Below, piece after piece: positions 35,674 through 47,122 of a stretch of 64,000 nucleotides of DNA. The position numbers and the translations under genes were made by a program. The notes beneath the pieces were generated by a model. The model was not told where the DNA came from and ran no database searches. It saw only the letters and a program-made list of their open reading frames with translations. The stretch lies in the NCBI GenBank assembly GCA_900074885.1, contig FJUW01000070.1, positions 1-64,000 of the forward strand, written 5' to 3'. The first letter of the stretch is position 1. Each line of letters opens with the position of its first letter. This DNA is from Rhynchosporium graminicola (Eukaryota > Ascomycota > Leotiomycetes > Helotiales > Ploettnerulaceae).

Positions 35674-36267
35674 ATGTGGACCCCAAGCAACAAGTTCAAG
35701 GAGGAGAAGGAGAACGTCAAGCCTTCCTCCTCTCTCCCAGTCGCAACCTCTTCGAAGTCAGTCACCACCTCTGCACTCTGCAAGCCCATCATCCCTATAT
35801 CAGTCTTCGACTCCCTCGTCAACTCAGGTCCTGTCACTCCTCCATCAACCCAATCCACCACCGAATCATCTCCTCCCACCTCTCCAGCCCCTCCACCAAA
35901 CTCACCAGCCGCTTTCGAAGGCGCCACTCTCTGGCAACCTCCCGCCGTCGGTGAACTCTACCTCTCGAAGCCCCCAGTCAACACTCCATTCAATGACCAC
36001 CCCGAGCTTGCTCCTCGCCCACGCCTCCCTCTCAAGAAGCCATACTCAGCCTGCCTCAACTCCGACACCATGGGTACCGCCACCGAGCGTCGTTTCTACG
36101 AGGAGCACCTAACCCCCAAGAAGGATGACGACGATGAGGATATTCCGGAGTTGTGGGAGATGGGTCCTAATGGACGTGCGGTTCGGGTTCAGAATGGTTA
36201 CTCTGGTCCTGGATACTTTGGTGAAGGTCCTGTTGGATACCCACCAGTTTCCGATAAGACTTCTTAG
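35674..36267 (+). CDS. Uncharacterised Ser/Pro-rich protein (197 aa)
   Basis: One exon. I chose the ATG at 35674 because the upstream C/T-rich sequence looks like a leader; an in-frame ATG at 35539 would give 242 aa. Residues 1-100 are Ser/Thr/Pro-rich and probably disordered. A more conserved-looking segment follows: A-T-L-W-Q-P-P, then L-K-K-P-Y-S-A-C-L, and F-Y-E-E-H-L-T-P-K-K followed by an acidic run and P-E-L-W-E-M-G. The tail is rich in Gly and Tyr. No domain was recognised. Confidence 0.6.
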   Translation: MWTPSNKFKEEKENVKPSSSLPVATSSKSVTTSALCKPIIPISVFDSLVNSGPVTPPSTQSTTESSPPTSPAPPPNSPAAFEGATLWQPPAVGELYLSKPPVNTPFNDHPELAPRPRLPLKKPYSACLNSDTMGTATERRFYEEHLTPKKDDDDEDIPELWEMGPNGRAVRVQNGYSGPGYFGEGPVGYPPVSDKTS

Positions 36268-36959
36268 TCACTTTGAATACATTGATGGTCAATGAGGGTC
36301 TGTATGGCACGTCATGGTCATTGTCGTGGAGGGAGATGATAGTGTGGTAATGGATGTCTCTAGCTACTAAAGGAAAGCTTGCAACCCTGAATGAAGTCAT
36401 TTTACTTCAAAGTAAAGAACAAGCACCGTGATCATATTGTGACAAGTATAGAATGGGACAAGCAAAGTCCTAAACATACTTTGCGACACTAGACTAATGT
36501 TCTATGGATGTCATCTGAAGTGATTGTGGGGTCCAATTCAGTCGAGATGCCAGTTTGCTGGCGACTTATTGTCTCCGCCTTTGATGACTCTGTTACCTCT
36601 AATTCTGGAGACTTGTATGAAGCAGGGTGTTTACTTCCCTTCACGACAATGGTTTAAAGGCGAAGAGAATAGTTCCTTTACTAAAAGCCTTCTATTTTTA
36701 TACATCAGTGATTCCGATTCTATAAACAGCACTCACTTATTCAATGCACCTCCTCTTGCGAATCACAACTTTCCAACTCGCTCAGTATATAAGCCCCTTC
36801 GCCATTCCTATTCTTCCTCCTCTTTCTTTCCTCACCACAAACACATTTACAAACATCCTTCAACCCTCCAAGCCTCCAACCACCTCATTTCAATTACACC
36901 CCTCCAAACAACAAAACAAATAACCACAAAGCCTCCAACTAAGCCCACCCCAGAACACA
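36268..36959. promoter_or_regulatory. Intergenic region with TATA box and pyrimidine/CA-rich leader
   Basis: A TATATAA box at 36786-36792 is followed by about 170 bp of C/T- and CA-rich sequence leading to the ATG at 36960. That is typical of a strongly expressed fungal gene's promoter and leader. I saw nothing else in the stretch. Confidence 0.45.
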
Positions 36960-37178
36960 ATGATCGACATGCACTACAAATACTGCTCAGGCTGCAAGTT
37001 GGAATACACACCTGACAAACTGGACGAAGAGGGCTTCTGCAAAGTCTGTCGGAGTGGACAGAGACCTGTTAGCTATCATCGGTACAGATGTGGACATAGT
37101 AATGGATGTGGAGGTGGTGTTGGGTATGAGAACTATGGCTCGCGTGGCCTTGGAGGACGGTATAGTGGGAAGTATTGA
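36960..37178 (+). CDS. Small Cys/Gly-rich protein (72 aa)
   Basis: A short single-exon frame at the expected distance from a TATA box. The N-terminal half has two CxxC pairs (C-S-G-C and C-K-V-C), about 20 residues apart, as in a small zinc ribbon. The C-terminal half is Gly/Tyr/Arg-rich. No signal peptide. The promoter and the Cys spacing make a real gene likely. The family is unknown to me. Confidence 0.5.
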   Translation: MIDMHYKYCSGCKLEYTPDKLDEEGFCKVCRSGQRPVSYHRYRCGHSNGCGGGVGYENYGSRGLGGRYSGKY

Positions 37179-38110
37179 TGGCGATTTGGGTCAGGGGTAG
37201 GTGAGGGAGGTACGGTGGGAGATGGTGAGATCGATGGCGAGATAGTATGGGGGATGAGATAATCAGAAGGGGATGTGCTGAAAGGTGTTGAGGCTCTGGA
37301 CGGATTGTAGGGAGGCATGGTTTTGTACGCGGACGATGGACTTCAAATAGTGTCAGAAAAGTTGAACTTCCAAAAAATCAAAGAACTTTCTGATCAAACT
37401 CATGCCAGCGCAAAGATTGAAAATCGTGAATGATCGTGAAAAAAGTCGTGATACCTTCAAATCTAGACAGCACCCAGGAGAACGTAAAACGGAGGTACAA
37501 ACCTTGAACAGTGTGACTGGTGATCTTCACCGTAGGAATGTCGATAATTCAAGTCTGGGAAGGGCATATGATATCTTAGTCCAGTCTGTTGACTTACACA
37601 AATGGAAATGATCTATCACATATCAAACAATGCCATGTTGCTATTATAACTCGCCTCGGAAATACTTGGACATTTCCAGGAAGAACGAGTAGTAGTTGAT
37701 TCCTAGCTCCTTGAGCAATGACCTTTTCAAGCTAGAAGAGTCATTATCAGGTTTCATATGAATTCATTTCCAATGGTAGCCATACTCGAATTAACGGTCC
37801 ATCTACAATTCATGTAAAGACACCTGCATCGATTTATTTCCCCCTGTTTATTTACTTCTCCGGATCGCTTAATTTAGCCTCGGTCCCTGCCTGAATCATG
37901 GACCCAAGTGACGTCACCCCCTGAGCGTGTCGGAAGTAGCAGCCTAGAATCTAGTGCAACCCCGCTGTGCGATCCTTCAGCCACTTTACTTTCCTCACAT
38001 CAACTCAACTCTTCCTCCTACACAATAACATTTCACACTTCAAGATCAACTTCAACTTCGACTATCAAGCTATACGCAACAAACAGAAACAAAACCTCAT
38101 ATACGCCACC
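37179..38110. other. Intergenic region
   Basis: Only short frames; no supported gene or repeat. The last roughly 150 bases are C/T- and CA-rich and form the leader of the gene at 38111. Confidence 0.4.
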
Positions 38111-38524
38111 ATGTACACATTCCAAGCCGCCCTCAGCTTCCTCCTCCTCGCCGCCACCACCCTCGCCCAGCCCATCTCCACCGAGGTCGTCCAAGAAAAT
38201 GCCTGGAAATACGGAACTGGCGGTGGAATCGTCGGGTTTATTGTTTTGATTCTTGATATCATGGTCTTCCGTACGTTCCTGCCCATCTCGCCATTCATAC
38301 CGTCTAGAAAATCTGCGATGGCGATTCCTATATTCAAATGATTCATGCTAAGCTGGCGGTGTGCAATAGTGGAGGTCCTCAAGTCCAACCGCGAAGTCCT
38401 CCCCAAGTTGCTTTGGTGTGTTCTGGTCTTCGTCTTTCCGATCGGTGGATTGATCATCTATTACCTCTTCTCCAACCGCGCTGAGCATAACACTACTGGC
38501 GGTTACGAGACTCTGCCGCAGTAA
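38111..38524 (+). CDS. Small membrane protein with PLDc_N-like domain (104 aa, two exons)
   Basis: Exons 38111-38270 and 38370-38524. The 99-bp intron has a GTACGT donor, GCTAAG branch site and TAG acceptor, phase 1. A signal peptide (1-19, ending T-T-L-A-Q-P) is followed by a transmembrane helix at about 35-54. The second exon then encodes L-E-V-L-K-S-N-R, L-L-W-C-V-L-V-F-V-F-P-I-G-G-L-I-I-Y-Y-L-F-S-N-R, a two-helix pattern typical of the phospholipase D-nuclease N-terminal domain (PF13396). The catalytic PLD part is absent, as is usual for the small fungal proteins of this type. The role is unknown. Confidence 0.8.
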
Positions 38525-39026
38525 GCTGCCATGATGAGGCGGCAAAGAAACGAGCATGGAGAGTGTAGGCAATGATGGTTCTATGATGGAATGTGCTGGG
38601 GCTGACTCTGGCGGCTTTTTGGCAGTGCAACAGCGTGTATCGTTTTGGTCTTTCAAAGGCAGGAGCATATGGAGATGTGGATCGGGGTTCGTGCATTGAA
38701 ATGCATTTGCAGATATGGAAGGCTAAGTAATGTCATTTAATGGTTTAACGCTGTTTATATTCTCCAGCTGAGACCATGTCATGCATGTGCGGCTCTATGG
38801 ACTTCACGAAGTCGTGTGTCCTAATAATCCTGGCTGCCAACTCTTCTGCCAAAATGCATTACAGACCCCACATCGACGCCAGTGTACGGAGTAGAATACA
38901 CTGGCTGCAGGTTCCTTTCTCCCTTCAGCGCTTTTGTCTCCCGTTGTCCTCTCGGAATAACTCACGAGCCCGCAGTATGACTATACTTCCCGAATATCAA
39001 TCCTTCTCTCGCTGCTGCAACCGCGT
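38525..39026. other. Intergenic region
   Basis: No supported gene, repeat or RNA gene was seen here. Confidence 0.35.
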
Positions 39027-39464
39027 TCATAAATAGAACATCATACAGAGAACAAGATATACCCCCACACCACCACACAACAAATATTCATATTCCATAT
39101 ACGGCGTCTTCCTACCCTGCCGGGCTGTCGCACACAAACCCTTCCCAATTTTCGTCTTTTCGGAGTTGATCTCTTCAACTCTCACAATAGTATCTCTTTT
39201 CCTCCTCAGCTCATCCGTCCTCTTCGACCTCCCATCACATTCACCCGATCGAGGTAACGACCGTCGTACAGGATATGAACTGTGTTGTTGTTGTTGTTGT
39301 TGTTGCTGCTGTCCATAACGCATAACAACAGCCTTCTCATCCTTCTCCACCCAACTCATCGAATACGAATCTCGCTGCTCATCCACCATCGAACCTTCCC
39401 CCCTGTGTCTAAGATGATTCCTGATCTTGAGTCTCCGCACTCCGTTCGCGATACTCTTCATCAT
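39027..39464 (-). CDS. Possible small protein with polyglutamine tract
   Basis: A single minus-strand frame of 145 codons if begun at the internal Met of M-K-S-I-A-N-G-V (about 39464); the same frame is open further upstream to 39581. It has basic N- and C-terminal parts, a run of nine glutamines encoded by a CAA/CAG microsatellite (39283-39309), and a hydrophobic C-terminus. Nothing recognisable supports it beyond length, so it may be fortuitous. Confidence 0.3.
   Translation of the reverse strand: MMKSIANGVRRLKIRNHLRHRGEGSMVDEQRDSYSMSWVEKDEKAVVMRYGQQQQQQQQQHSSYPVRRSLPRSGECDGRSKRTDELRRKRDTIVRVEEINSEKTKIGKGLCATARQGRKTPYMEYEYLLCGGVGVYLVLCMMFYL
39283..39309. repeat. Trinucleotide (TTG/TGC) microsatellite
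   Basis: Nine triplets, TTG then TGC on the plus strand. They read as polyglutamine on the minus strand. Confidence 0.85.
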
Positions 39465-39581
39465 CCGGCAGGGTAGAAGGCGATGCGCCTTGTCGCAATC
39501 CTTGGGAAGCGTGTCATGGTTTCTTCTGCTGCGGGACAATGTGCTGTGGAGATGGCTGAGGGTGGATGAGGAGCGACACAT

Positions 39582-40572
39582 TGTTTTTTTTGGTCTCTCG
39601 CGTCGTGTTGTGCTGTTTTGTACGCTGTGGGATGAAATACGAATGGTGTTTAAATGTGTATATGTATATGAATATGTATAAGCGCCGATGCAACTGACGG
39701 ATTCCGAAAATTATCCAGACGTTTGTCTAAGCACCGCAAAATCGATCGATCGGCAAATTCGTTTCGAGGAGAAGAGTGTGGAGGTAATGGGCCTTCGGGG
39801 AATAGCGCAGAGATAAACAAAGCACGATTTCGTTTCTCCTCACAGGCCAGCTTCTCAAAAGTCTAAATCTTCTGCATTGGCCGTATGGAACCCCTGATAC
39901 AAAACCTCGCGATGTTCTCGAACGCGAAGAACCTGATACCGAGTCGTGGAATCGATTGGTTCCGGACACACGATACCTCTAAACGTGCACAGTGGCCGGG
40001 ATATCCTAGCTTACCTGCCGGGTAGAGAAAAGCTTGGTTGTGGGAGATCGACAGTGGGTTAGGAACTCTGTTTGGGAGTTCTGAAACTTTAAATCGTTGA
40101 TGCGAGGCCGCGGGTTTGGGGTTCGGGGCATGGCATGCCATGGCAAAGGCATATCCCGTGCTTTTGTGGTGTGAAGTGAGAATTGACAGCTGTACCTTTC
40201 GAGGTCGAGAGATGAAGGAGTCTAAAGTGGTAATAAGAGTACATGATTACGATGGGAATGCCGATTTCCAATTCAGATAGTTTAGCCCTTTGAGAGATGT
40301 AGCTTAGCTGACGATTTGGAACAAGAACTCTCAATTTTTCCGCTCGAACGTTTATTTTCATTGCCGCAATTCATTACACGCGACTTAATGAGCCAAGCAA
40401 AGGAGGATGTGTACAAGCGGAACTCGTAACATTTATCCATGATTAAGACTTATTCTACTTGAGGTGTCCTCGAAAACGTCCGACATCTTCGCAAATTATA
40501 TATGTACAACAAAAGAAACTGGTCTAGTCTGTCAACTCTGTTGTTTAGTCCGTCAGCTCTGTTGAATGTCTT
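39582..40572. other. Intergenic region
   Basis: Only overlapping short minus-strand frames (39727-40361) with no family resemblance. The right end is the 3' flank of the minus-strand membrane-protein gene. Confidence 0.35.
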
Positions 40573-42987
40573 TTACATCGCGGCCCCAATAATTGCACTC
40601 CCGTCACTATCTCTACTCTGCTCGAATGGCGTCCTCCGTTCATTGTCAAACCTGCCACTCTGTCTGCCTAATTGTGCTCCGCTCACCTCTGGCATACCAG
40701 GCGCAGACGTTTTGACAGCAGACAACGGTGGAAATAGACTCAAACTCTGTCTCTTCACCGGTTCTGTGCTAGCTTCCGGCTGTACAATTTTCAACTGCGG
40801 CGCAGTAGTCTTCGGTGAAAACAGACTCACACTCTGCCTCTTAACCGGTGCGACACTAACCTCCGGCTGTACACTTTTCATCTCAGGCGCAGGAGTCCTC
40901 GGCGTTAATGGACTCACGCTCCTATAACTCTGCTCTAACCACGTGGTGAACTTCGGTGGCTCATCAGGATGCTCAGAATCGTATGTCAGGGTATTTTTGC
41001 GCACCATAACTGAACCGTCGCGAGATTCTCCGGGTGGCAGAGTTGGTGAACTTTTTCTTGGGGCGAAGACTGGAAGGGGTGTGTTGTCTCGAGATGAGAG
41101 CTGGTCGTTTTGACTCGGATTTTGAACTCTGAGCGGGGGAAGTATGGTCATCCCGGGTGCGAAGACGGGTGTTGTTGCCACTGGAAACGAGTTTGCATCG
41201 TGAGTGAGGTTGCTCCTATTTTGTGCGAAGCCAGGGGTGCCGGCCGCATTGGAACGCTGGTGCATCAATCCATCGCGCGAAAGGTCATTCCTGCCCGGCG
41301 CGAAACCAGGCGTAGAGACTAATGTCGCATCCTGTGACCGTGGTGGCTCGTCATTTACCGACCAAGTCTGTCTAAGTAGACTACCAACACTGGTGTTTTT
41401 CTGCATGTAGGGTTCACTCGCTCGTGGTCCATCCATACCCCTGGGTCCTTCTCGCCCAGCCAATGCAGGTCCATTCGCCCAAGTCGTACGACTTGCTTGC
41501 GGAGGTAGCCTCACGTCCCTCTCCCGCAAACTTTCTCTACTTCGCATCCAAGCCTCTCTCTCCCTATCCGATGCACTCACACGCTCATTTCCTGCCGGCC
41601 AGTATCCAGCATCTCCTACTCCTCTATTCCTCCAGCTTCCTCGCTCGCTAACCCCCCTACTCCATCGCGTACGATTGCTTGGGAGGGGAAATTCGGATAA
41701 ACTAGGAGGCTCGCTTTCATCGCTTTCGTGTCGCTTTCTATGGATTGAGGATTTAAGCTCGTCTTGTCTTTTTGCTCGACGTTTACGAATGCAGCTGAGT
41801 ATGAGGAAAATTAAGAGAGCTGTGATGATCGAGGAACCGAGGATAGAGAACGTTAATGCGAGGACGAAAGTGGTTGTTCTCATGGCTGAGATTCGTGAGG
41901 CGGCGATTGCGGAACTTGCTTGTGACTGCTCTGGTTTAGAAGATGATATAGAATAGCGATAGTGAGGGCCTTACTGCTACTGCGGAAAGTGTCGCTTGGG
42001 CTTGACCTGCTGCGCTTGTGGCCGATGCTGTTGTTCGTTAGCTGGGAATTCAAATTGATGGTATAAGAGCTTACCCTGCGCACCACCAGCCATACTGGTT
42101 GCATTTCGAAGTGCCGCGCTGGCACTAGACTGAGCGGAAGCAAGAGCATTGGTAGCAGAGGCGACGGTCGCGTTGGCACTAGCTTGCGCAGACGCGATCG
42201 CAAGAGATGCACTTGATGCTGCTGCTAAAGCTGACTGGGACTGTATGGATGCGCTGTTCAGAGCTGCCTGTAGTGAAGCTGATGCATTCGCAAGTGCTAA
42301 GGAAGCCGATTGCCTCGCGCTAGCTAGAGCATCGTTGGCTGAGTTGAGCGCTGATTGCAGAGATGAGATAGAAGCCGCAGCCCCATCAGGTCCCTGCGAT
42401 GGAGGACCCCGTGGAGGTGGAGTGGTAATTGCACCAGCTGTTGATGTGGATGTTTGTCGAGTCGTTGTTGAATCAGCAGTTGATGTCGATGTAACTTGAC
42501 TTGTTCTTGAATCAGCACTTGATGTGGATGTCGTTGTAAGTGGAGTGGTGGTTGCTTCTGTAGTTGATCTCGATGTACGTCGAGTGGTGGTTGCACGAGC
42601 TCTTGATTTCGAGGTAGATGAAGAGGTGATTGTACTAGAAGTTGGTTTCGGGGCCGGTCCAAGACGAACGGAAACAAAAATAGAGGGTAGCAGGTTCCCA
42701 ATGCCTGCGGGGTCTATTGGAGGCAATAATGCTGGGTTCTGTTCGTTGGGGGAAGATATGGGTGATGGAGGAGGTATGGCTTGAGGAACTGCTTCCACCT
42801 GTCTCTTTACTTCTTGCTTCTGGACCGGTAATTTCGAGAGCCATTCTTGATGTCCTGCGATGAGATCATTGGCTCTTGAGACGAGGTCACCGATAGCCTC
42901 AGCTGGAAAGAGGAAAGCTGAACCTGACGAATGCATAAACGGACTTGAAGCTGCTCCATCCTGAGGTTCGTCGCGCTGAAGAGACAT
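40573..42987 (-). CDS. Large single-pass membrane protein with Thr/Ser/Ala-rich ectodomain (772 aa, three exons)
   Basis: Minus-strand exons 42987-42075, 42027-41975 and 41925-40573. Introns of 47 and 49 bp have GTAAGC and GTAAGG donors and CAG acceptors. The N-terminal region contains a T-S-T/T-T-R repeat-rich mucin-like part (about 115-200). A long Ala/Ser-rich helical stretch (about 205-335) continues smoothly through the small second exon. A transmembrane helix (about 341-366: T-F-V-L-A-L-T-F-S-I-L-G) and a K-R-R-A-K-R stop-transfer signal follow. The cytoplasmic tail of about 400 residues is Ser/Pro-rich and contains repeated F-A-P-G/T-P-G-F-A motifs. No signal peptide is visible, so an upstream first exon may be missing. 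The layout recalls cell-wall sensors, but no known domain is present. Confidence 0.7.
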
Positions 42988-44663
42988 TATTTAGATGTTG
43001 AGAGACCGCCGGCATGATGTCGATCAATTATTTCTATTTCGCGCCACTTGTTGCTCTGTAGCTTGACACATACCAGTAGGTTTCCCGAAACTCAAAAACT
43101 CCGCACAACGAAAAGAATCAGAACGAAGATCCAGCGTCAGAAGGAAAGAAAGCGATATAAACAACTAACGTGTCGTGGACCAGCCAGCCCAGCAAAGGTG
43201 TCCAAAAACAGAGGAAGAAACAAGAAAGATAGAAATTAGGCTCTCGGGGGATTGTCATAGAAGATTTGGGTGATATGGACGAGCCCCGGACACGCAGCTA
43301 CTCGAGGCTCAGGTTGCGCAGACAGTGCAAGGGATGAAGTAGAAACAGACCTATCAAACCTGCCAAACCTCCGAGATTCGTGTTCGTGCATCTCTGATGC
43401 GACTCGCTCAGAAACATCAATACGACCCTATGGGTGCTTTGTTTTATCGAGCTCGGATCTGGGAGGTCAAAGAGCCTCGGGGTGGAAACAAACCTGACGC
43501 AAAGTTTGGGCCAGGTAACGGTCAAGTGCCATTCCGTAGAGCCAGCCGTCCGGCCCCACAGCTTCGGAGATAGATGTGAGGATGTTTAGATGTTTACTAT
43601 TGTATCTGGTTTGAGATAATGATTGCACGATCGAAGCATAGCAACGAGACTAAGGAGAGTGGATGGTCATCGCGGGCAGACCCGTTCTGAAGGATCAGTC
43701 AAAAGAACTGAAGGTCTAGATAACTTTCGGGCGCACTAAACTTAGCGAAACGTTTGCCGAGAAGAAGGTCTGAGTGTGCACGTGATGATCTAATAGCACG
43801 TGACATTGGACTGACACAACAGCTAGGGTTGTGGACACTGCAGGCAAGTTTGTGAAAGTGGCAATAGGTATTCTTTAGAGCGGAAAATTATGATGGAAGT
43901 AATACACACGATCAGGTACCGCATAAACTGGCTTAAACTGCGCGCCAAGGAGTCGTGCACAACGGGTGGTTCTTGAAGCGCCACCAGACAGACAAAGCCT
44001 CGCTTAGCATACTGTGCCAGCACTTATTTATCCAACTGGCCTCGTGGTGTTCCCGTAATCGTGCGATTTTCGCATCTTACCTCGGCTTCCGACCAAGAAG
44101 TTGGCGGGAGCCTGTAGAGTCGTTTGTAAGTCACGATGGTTGCAAACTTCGGATTTGGTCAGCAATTGGCTGGCTGGCTGGCCTGGGTGAAGCAAGTAGT
44201 CATAGAACCTGCATCTCTGGTTGGCAGGCAGCCCTTACGAAACTAGGCGGCAAAACTCCGTGCTCTACAGGCTTGAAATCATGAAAAACAGCTTTTCGAG
44301 AGCATCACGATGATAAGTATAGTATATTTTAGTGCTACGAGTATTCATTAAGTACATCACCTATATTTCTATCAGTCTTGGGAAATTTACCACCATTATT
44401 AGTCCCACTTAAGGCCTCTGAATATGGCTTATCGATACTGAAAAGCGAGGTTCCTCACCCAAGAGAAGCAGCCAGAGGCAGCTTGTAGAGCATGGACTTC
44501 TGCCACCCAGTTCGTTACGCCACACGCTGGCGTGCACAGCTCCTTGGCGGGAAGTTTGTGGAAATATATGCGGTAGCATTACCTATTCATTGGGGCAAAC
44601 AAATAAAGAAGGAAATAATACAGACGCTCACATGGCATCACCCCCAGACCTCCAAAAGGAAGC
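42988..44663. other. Intergenic region
   Basis: No frame longer than about 110 codons and none recognisable. The region separates two minus-strand genes, so the promoter of the gene at 42987 should lie at its left end. Confidence 0.4.
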
Positions 44664-47122
44664 TCAGCTACCCCCTCCTCCACATGCTCCTCCCCCTCCT
44701 CCTCCACATGCTCCTCCAGTCCCGCCACCATATCCCCCAGTAGCATAGGCAATGTCCATACCTCCAGAGCTTCCCACAGGAAGTACACCACTACCGCAAG
44801 TACCAGTCGCACAGTTACCTGGCGAACCAGCTCCAAAAGATCCGACACAAGGATCGCCAGCATAGTAAATGCCACCCAACAGACCGACGGACATGTAAGG
44901 ACCGTACATCAGCATCGGATAGCCCCAAGCGCCTTGATAGTATTCGCTTCTCTCCGGCGCTGGTCTGCCTTTAGCTTTGGCTCTCTTGGAGGCCTTCATA
45001 TAGGCCTCCTCTAGCTCTCTGTCGTGATGCTTGCGTGCAATTCGAACGATTGCTTCTCGGAGAGGATTCTCCACCATGGTCACCGAAGAGTGAGCCGAGA
45101 TGTGAGCCGATTTATCCGGTGGGCATAGCTTGGCGGCTCCTGAATCATGGAATCTGTTCTGTGCCTTTTCCTGCTTCGAAACACCGAAGATCTTTCCAGG
45201 ACGGGTTTGAGCTCGAATGGCTACGGGTCATTAACAATGCGTTCGAAATTAGCGACGAATGAACTTGCCCTCACAGTACCAACAGGTGCATTCAGAATAC
45301 AGTTCGCTGTATTCATTCTCGTATTCTTTGCTCGTCCATTGGAAATGCTTAGACAATGAGTCTTCATCAATCTTGTCGTCGTGATTGATGAATCTCTTCG
45401 CCTTGGAAATTGTGTACTCGTAGTAAGACTTTGATGACAGCTGATGCGTATGCCAACCAAGGTCAACATCCAGCGTTGGAACTGCAATGCGCAATGGGAA
45501 AGTGGCCATCATCTTGATAAAACGCGAGTATTTAATTAGCAATCTTTCCATAGTCTCGCGTGCAGCAGGACTGTGAATCCAATCGATACTGTACATCTTG
45601 TCAACGAATACTCCTTGTCTGACGACTGCGCTTCCAAGCTCGATGGCAAATATGGAAGAGTTCTCCCAATAACACGTCATCATCTTCCGCGTTGCAAGAC
45701 GTTCATAACGTTGCAGCACGCCGCTCTCGAAAACGGTCTTAGAATTTATTCCCTTGACAGTAGCTTTATCGGCGATAGCTCTTTCTACGAGAACCTTGAC
45801 ATTCTCAATTGATGGCGCATCAGTACCGACGAGTTCCAGAATCGAATCCTTGAGAGCTAAGCGAAATAGTCGATTGGGGAAAGTATTGAACGCAATTTTC
45901 TTCTCATCTTCGCTTGCAACATCTGGAATGCCCGTGTTGGGGCTCAGAATCGTCCCGCTTAGAGGCCAGTCCTTTAGCACGAGGTTCTCGACGTCTTCTT
46001 TGAGTCTAGCAATGCGGAGGAAATCATGATTCATGATAGCACCGCAATTTTGGCAGGCATGAGCGAATTGCCGATCTCCATAGCCGTATCCGCTCATGTC
46101 TAGGAGTCTATCACAAGTAAGCCGCGGATCAACTAAGAAGCGTAGCAACCTACTCCCGGGGGGATGTTTTCTCGCCTGAGCAACAGGTCGTCCACTGAAC
46201 TTCCAGTCCTTGGGAACATCTAGCGCAGCTGATAGTTTTTTTCATTTCATCCATTTGGTTGTCCCAAGCGTGCCCAGTAGTGGCGAAATTCGTCTTTGCT
46301 TCCTCTGGAGCTTCGTATTTGAATCGTACATCGATAGCCGCAGTGACGACGCTCCATGGTATGCCAGTTGCCCAAAGGTCTTTTAACCCGAATTTAATAC
46401 AATCTTCAAGATACGCTCGAGGATTCAACATGAAAGAGTGCCAGACCATGAGAACATCTAAAATGGTCAGCATGGACCGAGTCCCTCGAGCAAAATGATT
46501 TCTTACCAAGTGGTGGTAACATTCTTGCTGTCCACTGTCTAGCCTTTCCAGCTTTCGTAAATTGCGTAAAGTTTGCCGCTCCCGATGCCATATCATTGCC
46601 TTCAAGTCGAACACTCGGCTCCATCTTGCACAACACTTTCAACCACCAATCCTGGAAGCGATCTGCGGCTCTCGCGACGTAAAGCGACCACCTCTTCTCC
46701 CTCATCTTCACAAGGGAAGCATCCCTATTTGTGGCCATATCACACTTTGCATCAAAGAGGCCGAATAATCCATCAACATATCCAATATCTTCCTTCAATA
46801 CGTGGAGAGCAGAGAGGAGTTTGAGGTGTGCAAGACACTGATCTGCCTCGGGAAATGCTGGGGCGTTTTCAGCAATAGTGAGAGAGCTGAAGCCGCCATC
46901 CAGTTCATCGTCGTACCCATTAGCGGAATTCTTCACAGCTGCGTAGGATGGCGGGTGTGCAGCGCTCGAGGGAAGATGATCGTACGAAGGCGGAACTCCC
47001 CCCTCGTTTGAACCATTGGAGATTAAGCCTGTATACTCCGGCAGTACTGGCTCAGGTGCTTGGTAATTATCGTTTCCAACCTTGCTGCTTCCCTTGAGGG
47101 AGAGCTTGTCGAGGAAAGACAT
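44664..47122 (-). CDS. Glycine-rich domain-containing (GRDP/DUF1399-like) protein (766 aa, four exons)
   Basis: Minus-strand exons 47122-46507, 46457-46154, 46092-45269 and 45220-44664. The introns are 49, 61 and 48 bp; the last uses a GC donor (GCAAGT). The N-terminal tail is Pro/Tyr-rich. The DUF1399 core has two hallmark segments: V-L-M-V-W-H-S-F-M-L-N-P-R in exon 2, and P-T-L-D-V-D-L-G-W-H-T-H-Q-L in exon 3. A Cys pair (A-C-Q-N-C-G) lies between them and C-T-C-W-Y-C-E follows. The last 140 residues include a basic helix and a Tyr/Gly-rich then Gly/Cys tail ending in repeated G-G-A-C-G-G-G-G. Plant GRDPs are linked to stress responses; the fungal role is unknown. The second intron's acceptor was chosen to keep the frame. 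Confidence 0.8.

Noticed and set aside
42149..42784. Plus-strand Ala/Asp- and Val-rich frames
   Set aside because: Antisense of the Ala/Ser- and Thr-rich repeats of the membrane protein at 40573-42987.
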